Assembly: GCA_904420245.1 (NCBI GenBank)
Contig: CAJFUL010000018.1
Span: forward strand, 1 to 41,453
DNA length: 41,453 bases
Direction of reading: 5' to 3'
Origin: Candidatus Paralachnospira avium
GTDB lineage: Bacteria > Bacillota > Clostridia > Lachnospirales > Lachnospiraceae
In this document: in pieces, positions 7,211-16,065 of the stretch
Layout: each line of letters opens with the position of its first letter
How positions within the stretch are numbered: the stretch's first letter is position 1
Notes under the pieces: model-generated
Databases searched by the model: none
What the model was told of the DNA's origin: nothing
What the model saw: only the letters and a program-made list of their open reading frames with translations
Position numbers and translations under genes: made by a program

Positions 7211-7438
7211 ATGACATTATCAGAAGGCAGGATCGGAGCTGTCTACCAGGTGGAGCAGGTGCAGGTAAAGGACAGCATTTCCAGGCGCCTGGAGGCACTG
7301 GGAGTCAATGAAAAGACAAAGATCATCGTACTCAATAAAAAGAAGCGGGGCGCTTCCATCATCCGGGTCCGGGGGACCAGGCTGGCCCTGGGACGTCCCA
7401 TCACCGACGGGATCCTGGTGAAGGAGGTGCAGGAATGA
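7211..7438 (+). CDS. feoA: Ferrous iron transport protein A
   Basis: 75 residues, an SH3-like small FeoA. It contains VKDSISRRLEALGVNEKTKI and IIRVRGTRLALGRPITDGI, the usual FeoA core. The ATG at 7211 is chosen because GAGAGGAG precedes it by seven bases; the TTG 24 bases upstream lies inside the leader hairpin. FeoA is cytoplasmic and assists FeoB. Its end overlaps feoB (ATGA), so the two are coupled. Confidence 0.9.
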   Translation: MTLSEGRIGAVYQVEQVQVKDSISRRLEALGVNEKTKIIVLNKKKRGASIIRVRGTRLALGRPITDGILVKEVQE

Positions 7439-9426
7439 GCGGAAAGAGCATTACCGTGGGATTTGTGGGAAATCCCAACTGCGGGAAGACCACCCTCTTC
7501 AACGCCCTGACCGGCTCCACCCTGAAGGTGGCCAACTGGCCCGGCGTCACGGTGGAGAGGGTGGAAGGCGAGGCGAGATACAAGGACCGGAAGATCAAGG
7601 TCATCGACCTGCCGGGGATCTACAGCCTGACTTCCTACAGCATCGAGGAGAAAGTATCCAGGCGCTGCGTCATGGGAGAGGATGTGGATGTGATCATCAA
7701 CGTGGTGGATGCATCTTCTCTGGAGAGGAATCTGTATCTGACGCTGCAGCTTCTGGAGCTGGGAAAACCGGTGATCCTGGCCCTTAATATGATGGATATT
7801 GTGGAGGAGCGGGGCATGGAGATCGACCTGCACCGGCTGCCGGAGCTTTTGGGCGGCGTTCCCATCGTGCCGGTGTCCGCCAGGAAGAGGACGGGTCTTT
7901 CGGTGCTGCTCCATGCGGTGGTCCATCACAGCGAGGAGGAGCCCCACGGACAGGTGATGACGTATTCAAAAGGCCTTGAGGCAAAGATCGCCAAGATCCA
8001 GAAGGCTCTTTCGGAACAGTACGGGCCCCAGGCCGGCACCAGGTGGACGGCCATCAAGGAGCTGGATTTTGACGAGGAGATACGTTCGGAATATCCCCTG
8101 GATCTTCCGGACGTGCTGGACAGATCCTATGAGAAGCAGATCATCAATGAAAAATATGATTACATAGAAGAGATCATGGAAGAGTGTATGGTGGGGAAGG
8201 AACGGAAGGCCGCCCTGACGGAAAAGGCGGACAAGTGGCTGACCCACCGGGTCCTCGGTGTGCCCATTTTTCTGGTGATCCTGGCCGCTGTGTTTTTCCT
8301 GACCTTTACGGTGGGGGATTTCCTGAAGGGATATTTTGAGATGGGGCTGGAGTGGTTTTCGGCAGAGATCTCCCTGCTCCTCACAAACCTGGGAGCCGCG
8401 GGATGGCTCAGATCCTTGATCGTGGACGGCATCATCGCCGGAGTGGGCGGGATCCTGACCTTCCTGCCCAATATCTTCATCCTGTTCCTGGCGCTGGCCT
8501 TCCTGGAGGATTCCGGGTATATGGCCAGGGTGGCTTACGTCATGGACGGGATCATGGGAAAGGTGGGGCTTTCCGGAAAGGCGTTCCTGCCCATGGTCCT
8601 GGGGTTCGGCTGCACCGTGCCGGCAGTCATGGCCACCAGGGCGCTGGAGAGTGAACAGGACCGCAGGAGGACGATCCTGGTCACGCCTTTCATGTCCTGT
8701 TCCGCCAGGCTTCCGGTCTACCTGCTGTTTTCCAGCATGTTTTTCGGCAAGTACGCCATGATCGCGGCGTATTCCCTGTATGTGATCGGGGTGCTGGTGG
8801 CGATCCTCATCGCCCTTCTGGCGGATAAGATCCGGCCCAAGAAATTGGAGAACGCTCTGCTCATCGAGCTTCCGGAATACAAGACGCCCAATGCCAGGAC
8901 CATCGCCATCTACGTATGGGAAAAGGTCAAGGACTATCTGACCAAGGCGGGGACCACCATCTTCATCGCCTCCATCATCCTCTGGTTCCTGCTGAACTTC
9001 AACCTGGGAGGAATGGTCGCGGATGTGTCGGAGAGCTTCGGCGCTTCCATAGGACGCGCCCTGGTGCCGTTTTTGGCTCCGGCAGGTCTCGGGATGTGGC
9101 AGATCGCCGTGGCCCTTCTTTCCGGTCTTTCCGCCAAGGAAGTGGTGGTCTCCAGCTGCTCCGTGCTCTTCGGGATCAGCAACATCAATTCCGTGGAAGG
9201 CATGGCGGCCTTTTCCGGCGTGCTGGGAGCGCAGGGATTCGGAGTCCTGAACGCCTACTGTTTTATGCTGTTCTGCCTGCTGTATACGCCCTGTGTGGCG
9301 GCCATCGGCACCATCCGCCGGGAGACCCATTCCCTCAAATGGACCCTGGGGATGGCCGTCTTCCAGATCCTGGTGGCCTGGGCCGCGGCGACGGCCGTAT
9401 ATCAGGCGGGGAGCCTTTTTCTGTGA
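7435..9426 (+). CDS. feoB: Ferrous iron transport protein B (Fe2+ transporter)
   Basis: 663 residues. The N-terminal G domain has G1 GNPNCGKT (12-19), a switch region with NWPGVTVE, G3 DLPG (58-61) and G4 NMMD (118-121). A helical GDI-like linker is followed by the membrane domain with the duplicated gate motifs: GGILTFLPNIFILFL, GFGCTVPAVMATRAL, RLPVYLLF and GLSAKEVVVSS. Length is typical of Firmicutes FeoB. It imports Fe2+ across the cytoplasmic membrane. It is co-transcribed with feoA behind the Fur-like site. No feoC is seen downstream. Confidence 0.96.
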   Translation: MSGKSITVGFVGNPNCGKTTLFNALTGSTLKVANWPGVTVERVEGEARYKDRKIKVIDLPGIYSLTSYSIEEKVSRRCVMGEDVDVIINVVDASSLERNLYLTLQLLELGKPVILALNMMDIVEERGMEIDLHRLPELLGGVPIVPVSARKRTGLSVLLHAVVHHSEEEPHGQVMTYSKGLEAKIAKIQKALSEQYGPQAGTRWTAIKELDFDEEIRSEYPLDLPDVLDRSYEKQIINEKYDYIEEIMEECMVGKERKAALTEKADKWLTHRVLGVPIFLVILAAVFFLTFTVGDFLKGYFEMGLEWFSAEISLLLTNLGAAGWLRSLIVDGIIAGVGGILTFLPNIFILFLALAFLEDSGYMARVAYVMDGIMGKVGLSGKAFLPMVLGFGCTVPAVMATRALESEQDRRRTILVTPFMSCSARLPVYLLFSSMFFGKYAMIAAYSLYVIGVLVAILIALLADKIRPKKLENALLIELPEYKTPNARTIAIYVWEKVKDYLTKAGTTIFIASIILWFLLNFNLGGMVADVSESFGASIGRALVPFLAPAGLGMWQIAVALLSGLSAKEVVVSSCSVLFGISNINSVEGMAAFSGVLGAQGFGVLNAYCFMLFCLLYTPCVAAIGTIRRETHSLKWTLGMAVFQILVAWAAATAVYQAGSLFL

Positions 9427-9445
9427 CGGAAATTGGAAAAAGGAC

Positions 9446-9474
9446 TTTCAGATTCCCTGAAAATCGTATATAAT
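9446..9474 (+). promoter_or_regulatory. Promoter of the sirtuin-gltX operon, with an inverted repeat over the -35
   Basis: TATAAT at 9469-9474 is a perfect -10 box. TTTCAG (9446-9451) sits 17 bases upstream as a weak -35. TTTCAG-ATTCC-CTGAAA (9446-9462) is an inverted repeat overlapping the -35 and spacer and could be an operator. Confidence 0.5.
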
Positions 9475-9516
9475 AGCAGTAGCCTGCGGCAGACAGGCCG
9501 TAAAAGGAGTGATCTT

Positions 9517-10260
9517 ATGGCATATGAAACTTTGAAACAGATGATAGAGGAGAGCAGGCGGATCATGGTATTCAGCGGGATGGGCATGATCCGGGAGTCC
9601 GGCATCTCCTATTTCCGGGATGAGCCCTACGCGTATCAGATCGAGGCGGAGTACGGAGTCTCGCCGGAGGAGTTTTTAAGCACGGCCTTTTACACCAGCC
9701 GTCCCGGACCTTTTTATAAATTTTACAAGCAGGAAGTATTGAAGCGCCGGAACGACGCCGTGCCCAATCCGGCCCATTTCGCCCTTGCCCGCCTGGAACG
9801 GCAGAAGGAGCAGGAGGGCGGCAGGGTCACGGTGGCCACCAGGAGCATCAGCAGCCTTCACGGAAAAGCCGGTTCTAAAAACGTGATCGAGGTCTGCGGG
9901 AATATGTTCCGGAATACCTGCACCAACTGCGGGAAGGAGTTTTCACCGGAGTATATCATGGAATCCCGCGGGATCCCCCACTGCGACGAGTGCCAGGGAG
10001 CCATCCGGCCGGGCATCCTGCTGGCGGGAGAGATGCTGGACAACGGCATTGTCACTCAAGTGGCCAATGAGACGGAGGCAGCCGATATGCTCCTTGTGAT
10101 CGGTACCCATCTGGATGCCTATATGACGAAGCGGTTCCGCCAGTATTATCTGGGAGACCGGCTGGTGCTCATCAACAATGAGACCCATCCGACGGACCGG
10201 GAGGCCAATATGGTGATCTATGAAAAAGTATCGGATGTACTTCCGAAAGTAATCAGCTAG
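9517..10260 (+). CDS. Degenerate Sir2-family (sirtuin-like) protein
   Basis: 247 residues from the ATG at 9517 (RBS AAAGGAG). The fold is clearly Sir2: a GxG...SGI..FR segment (21-34), SSLHGKAGS (112-120), four zinc cysteines (C135, C138, C156, C159), IRPGILLAGEML (163-174), IGTHLD and INNET. The catalytic residues are altered. The NAD-binding GAGxSxxSGIPDFR reads GMGMIRESGISYFR. The invariant TQNID reads TRSIS, losing Gln, Asn and Asp. The general-base His of the ELHG motif is Cys127 (EVCG). Ordinary deacetylase activity is therefore doubtful. It may bind NAD or a related nucleotide, act on another substrate, or be structural. It lies 15 bp before gltX in one transcription unit. Annotation pipelines would probably call it an NAD-dependent deacetylase. 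Confidence 0.85.
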   Translation: MAYETLKQMIEESRRIMVFSGMGMIRESGISYFRDEPYAYQIEAEYGVSPEEFLSTAFYTSRPGPFYKFYKQEVLKRRNDAVPNPAHFALARLERQKEQEGGRVTVATRSISSLHGKAGSKNVIEVCGNMFRNTCTNCGKEFSPEYIMESRGIPHCDECQGAIRPGILLAGEMLDNGIVTQVANETEAADMLLVIGTHLDAYMTKRFRQYYLGDRLVLINNETHPTDREANMVIYEKVSDVLPKVIS

Positions 10261-10275
10261 GAGAGGAAAAGAGAC

Positions 10276-11733
10276 ATGAAACGAGTCAGGACCAGATTTG
10301 CCCCCAGCCCCACGGGGAGGATGCATGTGGGCAATCTTCGGACAGCGCTGTATGCGTATTTGATCGCGAAGCATGCTGGAGGAGATTTCCTCCTGCGCAT
10401 TGAAGATACAGACCAGGAGCGTTTTGTGGAGGGCGCCCTGGAGATCATTTACCGGACCATGGAAAAGGCCGGGCTTTCTCACGATGAGGGACCGGATAAG
10501 GACGGCGGCTGCGGTCCTTATGTCCAGAGCGAGCGGCAGGCCGCCGGGATCTATCTGGAGTACGCCAAGAAGCTGGTGGATGCCGGAGAGGCCTACTACT
10601 GCTTCTGCGATAAGGAACGGCTGGAGTCCCTCAAGACGACGGTGGCGGGCAAGGAGATCATGGTGTATGACAAGCACTGCCTCCATCTGTCCAAGGAGGA
10701 AGTGGAGGAGAAGCTGGCTTCCGGGAGCCCCTATGTGATCCGGCAGAACAACCCGACGGAGGGGACCACCACGTTTTCCGATGAGATCTATGGAGACATC
10801 ACGGTGGACAATGCGGAGCTGGACGATATGATCCTGATCAAATCCGACGGCTATCCCACCTATAATTTCGCCAATGTGGTGGACGACCATCTGATGGGCA
10901 TCACCCATGTGGTCCGGGGAAATGAGTACCTGTCCTCTTCTCCCAAGTACACCAGGCTGTACCAGGCCTTCGGCTGGGAGGAGCCGGTCTATGTGCACTG
11001 CCCGCTGATCACCGATGAGAACCATAAGAAGCTGAGTAAGAGAAGCGGCCATTCCTCCTTTGAGGACCTTCTGGACCAGGGCTTCGTGCCGGAAGCCATC
11101 GTCAACTATGTGGCCCTCCTGGGATGGTGCCCGGAGGACAACCGGGAGCTCTTTACCCTGGAAGAGCTGGTGGAAGCCTTTGACTACCATCATATGAGCA
11201 AGTCGCCGGCCGTCTTTGACATCCAGAAACTGAAATGGATGAACGGAGAATATCTGAAGGCCATGGATGCCGGCGCCTTCTATGAGATGGCGGAACCTTA
11301 TCTGAAAAAGGTCCTCAAAAAGCCTTTTGACCTGAAAAAGATCGCTTCCATGGTCAAGACCAGGATCGAGGTATTTCCCGATATCGAGGGACTGGTGGAC
11401 TTCTTTGAGGAGCTTCCGGAGTATGAGGTCTCCATGTATACCCATAAGAAGATGAAGACCACGGGAGAGTCCTCGCTGCAGGTCTTAAAGGAAGTGCTTC
11501 CTCTGCTGGAGGCCCAGGAAGACTACGGAAACGACGCGCTCTACGGACTTCTGCAGGGATTTGCCGCGGAGAAGGGGTATAAGAACGGCTATGTGCTGTG
11601 GCCCGTCCGTACGGCGGTGTCCGGGAAGCAGATGACCCCGGCGGGAGCCACGGAGATCATGGAGCTTCTGGGGAAGGAAGAGACCATCTCCCGGATACGA
11701 AAAGGCATTGAAAAGTTAGAGGCATGCAGTTAA
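10276..11733 (+). CDS. gltX: Glutamyl-tRNA synthetase
   Basis: 485 residues, normal for bacterial GluRS. It charges tRNA-Glu with glutamate in the cytosol. The class I signature is [11 protein letters not shown] (10-20) and the KMSKS-like loop is KKLSKRSG (251-258). The [23 protein letters not shown] block is characteristic. The C terminus ([16 protein letters not shown]) is the anticodon-binding part. The ATG follows GGAGAGGAAAAG. The gene overlaps the following helicase by 10 bp. Confidence 0.96.
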   Translation: MKRVRTRFAPSPTGRMHVGNLRTALYAYLIAKHAGGDFLLRIEDTDQERFVEGALEIIYRTMEKAGLSHDEGPDKDGGCGPYVQSERQAAGIYLEYAKKLVDAGEAYYCFCDKERLESLKTTVAGKEIMVYDKHCLHLSKEEVEEKLASGSPYVIRQNNPTEGTTTFSDEIYGDITVDNAELDDMILIKSDGYPTYNFANVVDDHLMGITHVVRGNEYLSSSPKYTRLYQAFGWEEPVYVHCPLITDENHKKLSKRSGHSSFEDLLDQGFVPEAIVNYVALLGWCPEDNRELFTLEELVEAFDYHHMSKSPAVFDIQKLKWMNGEYLKAMDAGAFYEMAEPYLKKVLKKPFDLKKIASMVKTRIEVFPDIEGLVDFFEELPEYEVSMYTHKKMKTTGESSLQVLKEVLPLLEAQEDYGNDALYGLLQGFAAEKGYKNGYVLWPVRTAVSGKQMTPAGATEIMELLGKEETISRIRKGIEKLEACS

Positions 11734-13598
11734 ACGAATTTCAAAAAGCGGCAGTCAGCCATAAAGAAGGCCCCGCCCTGGTGCTGGCGGGGCCTGGTTC
11801 TGGAAAAACTCTGGTAATCACCCATCGGATCCAAAAACTCATAGAGGAATACGGTGTCCGGCCGGAGCATATCCTGGTGATCACCTTCACCAGGGCTGCG
11901 GCCATGGAAATGAAGGACCGGTTTGAAAAACTGGCGGGAGGGAAAAACCTGCCGGTTACTTTTGGTACGTTTCATTCCGTTTACTTCAGGATCCTCAAAT
12001 ACGCCTATCACTATGACGCCTCCCAGATCATCGGGGACGAGGGCAGGGCGCGGCTCCTTTCGGAAGAGCTGGCCGGCGCAGAGCCTTCCATGGCGGAGGA
12101 GCCTTTGGAGGGGCTTTTGGAGATCCTGGGCGAGATCAGCACCGTAAAAGGAGATATGCTGGATCTGGAGCATTACTATTCCAGGAGCTGTCCGGAGCAT
12201 GTGTTCCGGCGCCTCTTCCGCGCGTATGAAGCCAGGCTGCGCCGGGAACATGTCATTGATTTTGACGATATGCTGTCTCTGTGCCATGAGCTTTTGACGG
12301 AGAGACCGGATATCTTAAGGGGATGGCAGAGCCGCTTCCGGTACATCCTCTGCGATGAGTTTCAGGACATCAACCGCCTTCAGTATGAGATCCTGAAGCT
12401 TCTGGCCCTGCCGGAAAACAACCTTTTCGCGGTGGGGGACGACGACCAGGCCATCTACCGGTTTCGCGGCGCCAGGCCGGAGATCATGCTGAATTTTCCC
12501 AGGGAATTTCCGGGAGCGGCCAGGTATCTTCTGGCCGTCAATTACCGCTCTTCCGACAAGATCCTGAAGGCCTCCGGCTTCTTGATCTCCCACAACCAGG
12601 TCCGGTTTTCCAAGGAGATCTCCGGAAACGGCAGGCCGGGAGAGCCTGTGGTGCTGGGAGGCTTTGCCGGACAGGGGGAGGAGAACAGGAGGATCCTGGA
12701 CCATATCCGGGAATATCACCGGGCCGGCTGCCCCTATGAGGAGATGGCGGTATTGACCAGGACCAATCTGGGAGTCCGTCCTCTGGCGGGGCTTTTGATG
12801 GAATACAACATCCCCTTTCAGGCAAAGGACGCCATCCCCAGCCTCTATTCCCACTGGGTCTGCCAGGACATCCTGGCGTATATCCGGGCGGCGCTGGGAG
12901 AGGAGAGCCGTGAAGTGCTCCTCCGCATAGCCAATAAGCCCTGCCGGTACATTTCCAGGACTGCTTTTTCCGGAAAAAAGACTTCTCTGGAGGAGCTGGA
13001 GGCAGTCTATGAGGAAAAGCCCTGGATCGCGAAACGGGTGGAACGGCTCCGGGAGGATCTGAAGATCATCGGGAAGCGGCCGCCCCATCAGGCCGTCACC
13101 TATATCCGGAAGGCAGTGGGATATGACGGATGGCTGGCAGAGCAGGCAAAGGAGCGGGGATTGGAAGAGGAAGCGCTTTTTGAAGTGCTGGAGGAGCTGC
13201 ACCGGGAAGCGGGAGAGTATGGGACTTTTCCGGAGTGGTTTTCCCATATGGAGCGGGTCCGGGAGGAGATGCGCAGGCAGAAAGAGAACAGGCGGTTCGG
13301 AGGCCGGGGAGTCGTGCTCTCCACGATGCACGGCGCCAAGGGACTGGAGTACCGGGCCGTGTTCCTCCCCGATGTCAACGAGACGGTGATCCCCCATGAA
13401 AAGGCGGGGATGTCCTCGGATCTGGAAGAGGAGAGGCGGCTTTTCTATGTGGCCATGACCAGAGCCAGGGAATATCTGCATATCTACTGGACCAGGGAAC
13501 GGAACGGAAAAGCGGCGGCTCCCAGCCGTTTTATCGCAGAGCTTAAGACAGAGGCTCCCGGGACCGGAGCAATGACAGGAAGGAGAGACAGAACATGA
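11724..13598 (+). CDS. UvrD/PcrA-like superfamily 1 DNA helicase
   Basis: 624 residues. Walker A is GPGSGKT (23-29), motif Ia [12 protein letters not shown], motif II DEFQD (211-215), motif [16 protein letters not shown], motif [21 protein letters not shown], and motif [21 protein letters not shown]. It is a 3'-5' DNA helicase of the UvrD group. It is about 100 residues shorter than PcrA/UvrD and ends soon after motif VI, without the C-terminal RNA polymerase-binding (Tudor-like) tail, so it is probably a paralogue, not the main PcrA. It is translationally coupled to gltX (10-bp overlap) and to the next gene (ATGA). Alternative: a phage-type or RecB-like accessory helicase; less likely. Confidence 0.9.
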   Translation: MQLNEFQKAAVSHKEGPALVLAGPGSGKTLVITHRIQKLIEEYGVRPEHILVITFTRAAAMEMKDRFEKLAGGKNLPVTFGTFHSVYFRILKYAYHYDASQIIGDEGRARLLSEELAGAEPSMAEEPLEGLLEILGEISTVKGDMLDLEHYYSRSCPEHVFRRLFRAYEARLRREHVIDFDDMLSLCHELLTERPDILRGWQSRFRYILCDEFQDINRLQYEILKLLALPENNLFAVGDDDQAIYRFRGARPEIMLNFPREFPGAARYLLAVNYRSSDKILKASGFLISHNQVRFSKEISGNGRPGEPVVLGGFAGQGEENRRILDHIREYHRAGCPYEEMAVLTRTNLGVRPLAGLLMEYNIPFQAKDAIPSLYSHWVCQDILAYIRAALGEESREVLLRIANKPCRYISRTAFSGKKTSLEELEAVYEEKPWIAKRVERLREDLKIIGKRPPHQAVTYIRKAVGYDGWLAEQAKERGLEEEALFEVLEELHREAGEYGTFPEWFSHMERVREEMRRQKENRRFGGRGVVLSTMHGAKGLEYRAVFLPDVNETVIPHEKAGMSSDLEEERRLFYVAMTRAREYLHIYWTRERNGKAAAPSRFIAELKTEAPGTGAMTGRRDRT

Positions 13599-14443
13599 AC
13601 GAAGTCCTGCACGCGCTGGAGCACGGCGCCCTTGATACCCTGCGGATGCTGCCTTTTTTATTCGCGGCTTTTTTGCTTTTGGAGGCCCTGGAGCACTATT
13701 CCGAAAAACACAGAGACCGGGTCATGACCGGGACGAAGGCGGCCGGCCCGGTGGTGGGCGCCCTTTTCGGGTGTATTCCCCAGTGCGGGTTTTCCGTGGC
13801 GGCGGCGAACCTCTATTCCGGCGGCGCCATTACCCTGGGCACCATGCTGGCGGTCTTTCTGGCCACTTCCGATGAGGCGGTGCTGCTCCTTTTGGGAAAC
13901 CCGGGACAGGGGGGGACGGCCCTTAAGCTCCTCCTCACAAAGCTGGTGCTGGGAACGGTCCTGGGATATCTGGCGGACTTTCTGCTCCGCCGGAGTTCTC
14001 TCAAAAAGAAAACATTGGGAAATATCTGCGAGGACTGCGGCTGCGAGGAGGAGGGCGGCCTCCTGAAGGCGGCCCTGCGCCATACGGTGAGGATCTTTCT
14101 CTATCTGCTCATCTTCACCTGCGCGCTGGAGCTGTTCCTGGAACTGATCGGGATCGAGCAGCTGTCGGGCTTCCTGTTAAAGGATTCTGTTTTTCAGCCC
14201 TTCCTGGCGGCGCTCATCGGCCTGATCCCCAACTGCGCGGCTTCTGTGGCCCTGACGGAGCTCTATATGAGCGGGGTCCTAAGCTTCGGTTCCGTGATCG
14301 CCGGGCTCCTGGCGGGAGCAGGCGTGGGGCTGGCGGTGCTTTTCAAGGTCAACAAACCGATGAAAGAGAATCTGAAGATCCTGGGGATCTTATTCCTCTG
14401 CTCCGTGATCCCGGGGATCTTGCTGCAGCTTTTTGGATTTTAA
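13595..14443 (+). CDS. Two-repeat membrane permease, putative manganese/arsenite-type exporter
   Basis: 282 residues and about eight to ten hydrophobic segments. The halves are related: GCIPQCGFSVAAANLYSGG (59-77) matches LIPNCAASVALTELYMSG (210-227), each with a P-x-C at a helix break. Between them is a cytosolic loop with a Cys cluster, C145xxC148xC150, followed by acidic residues. This layout matches the family annotated as putative manganese transporter or arsenic efflux protein (PF11449-like, from memory). Heavy-metal export is therefore plausible, but the substrate cannot be read from sequence. Its start overlaps the helicase stop (ATGA). No metal riboswitch or metalloregulator gene is adjacent. 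Confidence 0.7.
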   Translation: MNEVLHALEHGALDTLRMLPFLFAAFLLLEALEHYSEKHRDRVMTGTKAAGPVVGALFGCIPQCGFSVAAANLYSGGAITLGTMLAVFLATSDEAVLLLLGNPGQGGTALKLLLTKLVLGTVLGYLADFLLRRSSLKKKTLGNICEDCGCEEEGGLLKAALRHTVRIFLYLLIFTCALELFLELIGIEQLSGFLLKDSVFQPFLAALIGLIPNCAASVALTELYMSGVLSFGSVIAGLLAGAGVGLAVLFKVNKPMKENLKILGILFLCSVIPGILLQLFGF

Positions 14444-14473
14444 AACAGGTTAGGCGAAAGAGGTCGAAGATAC

Positions 14474-15151
14474 ATGAGACAGAACCGTACCAGGAATCTG
14501 ACCATAGCGGCGGGCATCGTGCTGGTCTTTCTTTTGTTTTGGTTTTTGGCGAGGCCCCTGCTCTTCGGGAGAGAGGAGGCGGAGGAGATCCCGTCTGCCG
14601 TGACCACCGATGAGAACGGAAACAGGATCATCGACTGGGACTCCATCGTGGTGCCGGATTACATCGAGAGGGATCTGCTGCCGGTCAATGAATATTCCAG
14701 GCCGGGCATCTACCTGGAGGATGTGAGAGGCGTGGTCATCCACTATACGGCCAATCCCGGGAGCACGGCCAAGCAGAACCGGGATTATTTCGCCGGTCTG
14801 GCCGACGGAGTTTCCGGGACTTATGCCAGCAGCCATTTCATCATCGACACGGACGGGAGCATCATCCAGTGTATCCCCATGAGCGAGGTGTCCTATGCCT
14901 CCAACGACAGGAATTACGATACCATTTCCATCGAGTGCTGCCATGAGGATGAGGACGGGAAGTTTACAAAGGACACTTATGATTCTCTGGTGAAGCTGGT
15001 GGTCTGGCTCTGCGAGACGTACGATCTGGAGACGGATTCGGTCATCCGCCATTATGACGTGACGGGAAAGGAATGTCCTCTGTACTTCGTGGTGCATGAG
15101 GATAAATGGGAGGAATTCCTGGAGGACGTGGAGGATGTCAGGCAGCGTTGA
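14474..15151 (+). CDS. N-acetylmuramoyl-L-alanine amidase (Amidase_2/PGRP), membrane-anchored
   Basis: 225 residues. One N-terminal membrane segment (about 9-26) follows a basic MRQNRTR start, so the enzyme domain faces outside. Amidase_2 features are VVIHYTANPGSTA with zinc ligand H90, YASSHFIIDTDGSIIQCIP, TISIECCHEDEDGKF, and IRHYDVTGKECP supplying H193 and C201. It cleaves the amide between MurNAc and the peptide stem. It follows the permease by 30 bp and is probably the last gene of the sirtuin-gltX operon. The next gene has its own promoter overlapping this stop codon. Confidence 0.88.
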   Translation: MRQNRTRNLTIAAGIVLVFLLFWFLARPLLFGREEAEEIPSAVTTDENGNRIIDWDSIVVPDYIERDLLPVNEYSRPGIYLEDVRGVVIHYTANPGSTAKQNRDYFAGLADGVSGTYASSHFIIDTDGSIIQCIPMSEVSYASNDRNYDTISIECCHEDEDGKFTKDTYDSLVKLVVWLCETYDLETDSVIRHYDVTGKECPLYFVVHEDKWEEFLEDVEDVRQR

Positions 15152-15175
15152 CTTTTCCGGCGCTTCTGCTATAAT
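15148..15175 (+). promoter_or_regulatory. Sigma-A promoter of the ECF S-component gene
   Basis: TTGACT (15148-15153), 16-base spacer, TATAAT (15170-15175). The -35 overlaps the amidase stop codon. The roughly 70-base leader contains a small CATTG/CAATG hairpin and a GC-rich stretch; no known riboswitch was recognised. Confidence 0.75.
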
Positions 15176-15253
15176 CGAGAGGAAACTTTGCGATGCATTG
15201 TATCCAATGGGCGGGCGCTGCCCGGCCCGGAACAGTAGCAGGAGGAAAAAGAC

Positions 15254-15877
15254 ATGAATACTTCGGGAAAGATCCGAAACCTGGTGATGACTGCGGTGAT
15301 CGCGGCCATCATCATCCTGATGGCCTTCGTGCCATACGTCGGCTATATCAACCTGGTGGTGATCAAGGCCACCATCATCCACGTGCCCGTTATTATCGGT
15401 TCCGTCCTTTTGGGACCGAAAAAGGGAGCATTTCTTGGATTCGTCTTCGGGGCCACCAGTCTCATCAACAATACGTTCAATCCCAGCCTTCTCTCTTTTG
15501 CCTTTTCGCCCTTTTATTCCGGCGGAAATCTCTGGAGCCTGGTGATCTGCTTCGTCCCCCGCATCCTGGTGGGGATCGTCCCCTATTATGTCCACAAGGG
15601 GATCATGAAGCTGGGAAAAGGAAAGAGAGGGGCAGAGTATATCGCGCTTCCTGCAGCGGGGGTCGCGGGCGCCCTGGTCAATACGCTTCTGGTCATGAAT
15701 CTGATCTATTTCTGTTTTTCCAAGACCTTTGCTTCCGTCCGGCAGATCGCCGTCAGCGCCGTCTATGATGTGATCCTGGGGATCATCGCGGCCAACGGGA
15801 TCCCGGAGGCCATAGCGGCCGCGGTCCTGACCCTGGCCATCGGACGGGCTCTGATCCGGTTCCTGCCCAGGACTTAG
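15254..15877 (+). CDS. ECF transporter S component, probably pantothenate (PanT-like)
   Basis: 207 residues, about six membrane helices. The N-terminal AVIAAIIILMAFVPYVGYINLVVIKATIIHVPVIIG is the usual first part of ECF substrate-binding subunits, with the small-residue packing that contacts the shared EcfT. S components bind one vitamin each and borrow the EcfAA'T motor encoded elsewhere. The gene ends just before coaX and coaBC, which convert pantothenate towards CoA, so pantothenate is the likeliest substrate; this is inference from neighbours. Other possible ligands are a pantetheine-like compound or another vitamin. Confidence 0.75.
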   Translation: MNTSGKIRNLVMTAVIAAIIILMAFVPYVGYINLVVIKATIIHVPVIIGSVLLGPKKGAFLGFVFGATSLINNTFNPSLLSFAFSPFYSGGNLWSLVICFVPRILVGIVPYYVHKGIMKLGKGKRGAEYIALPAAGVAGALVNTLLVMNLIYFCFSKTFASVRQIAVSAVYDVILGIIAANGIPEAIAAAVLTLAIGRALIRFLPRT

Positions 15878-15964
15878 AGAGCGGGCGGAGAATATTCCGC
15901 AGGTCCGGCTTTCGCCGCGTTTCCACAGAAAAAGAGGCGCTGCCGCTTCCGGCGCAGCGCAGAA

Positions 15965-15994
15965 AAGAGGCTGCCTCTCATGGGGCGGCCTCTT
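15965..15994 (-). terminator. Terminator of coaX (minus strand), possibly bidirectional
   Basis: AAGAGGCTGCC (15965-15975) pairs with GGCGGCCTCTT (15984-15994), an 11-bp stem with one G-U and an 8-base loop. On the minus strand the stem is followed by TTTTC, fitting the end of the coaX transcript. On the plus strand it could also stop readthrough from the ECF gene. A second GC-rich hairpin (about 15937-15958) lies beside it. Confidence 0.65.
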
Positions 15995-16027
15995 ATGGTG
16001 TGCGGAGCAGGATCCTTTTATATATTA

Positions 16028-16056
16028 TTGAACTTTTCGGGGGTTTATGATAGAAT
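16028..16056 (+). promoter_or_regulatory. Predicted promoter pointing antisense into coaX
   Basis: TTGAAC (16028-16033), exactly 17 bases, TAGAAT (16051-16056), with AT-rich sequence upstream (TTTTATATATTA). It lies 10 bases outside the coaX stop and would transcribe the antisense strand of coaX towards coaBC. Confidence 0.4.
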
Positions 16057-16065
16057 CTTATGGAA

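Noticed and set aside
7966-9330. 454-residue minus-strand frame opposite feoB
   Set aside because: It is a shadow with a charged, repetitive composition; FeoB is unmistakable on the plus strand.
9433-9516. Upstream extension of the sirtuin-like frame
   Set aside because: It would start before the TATAAT box and inverted repeat, and it adds no Sir2-like sequence; the ATG at 9517 has its own RBS.
9943-11445. 500-residue minus-strand frame opposite gltX
   Set aside because: gltX motifs are intact on the plus strand; the antisense frame lacks an RBS and any family motif.
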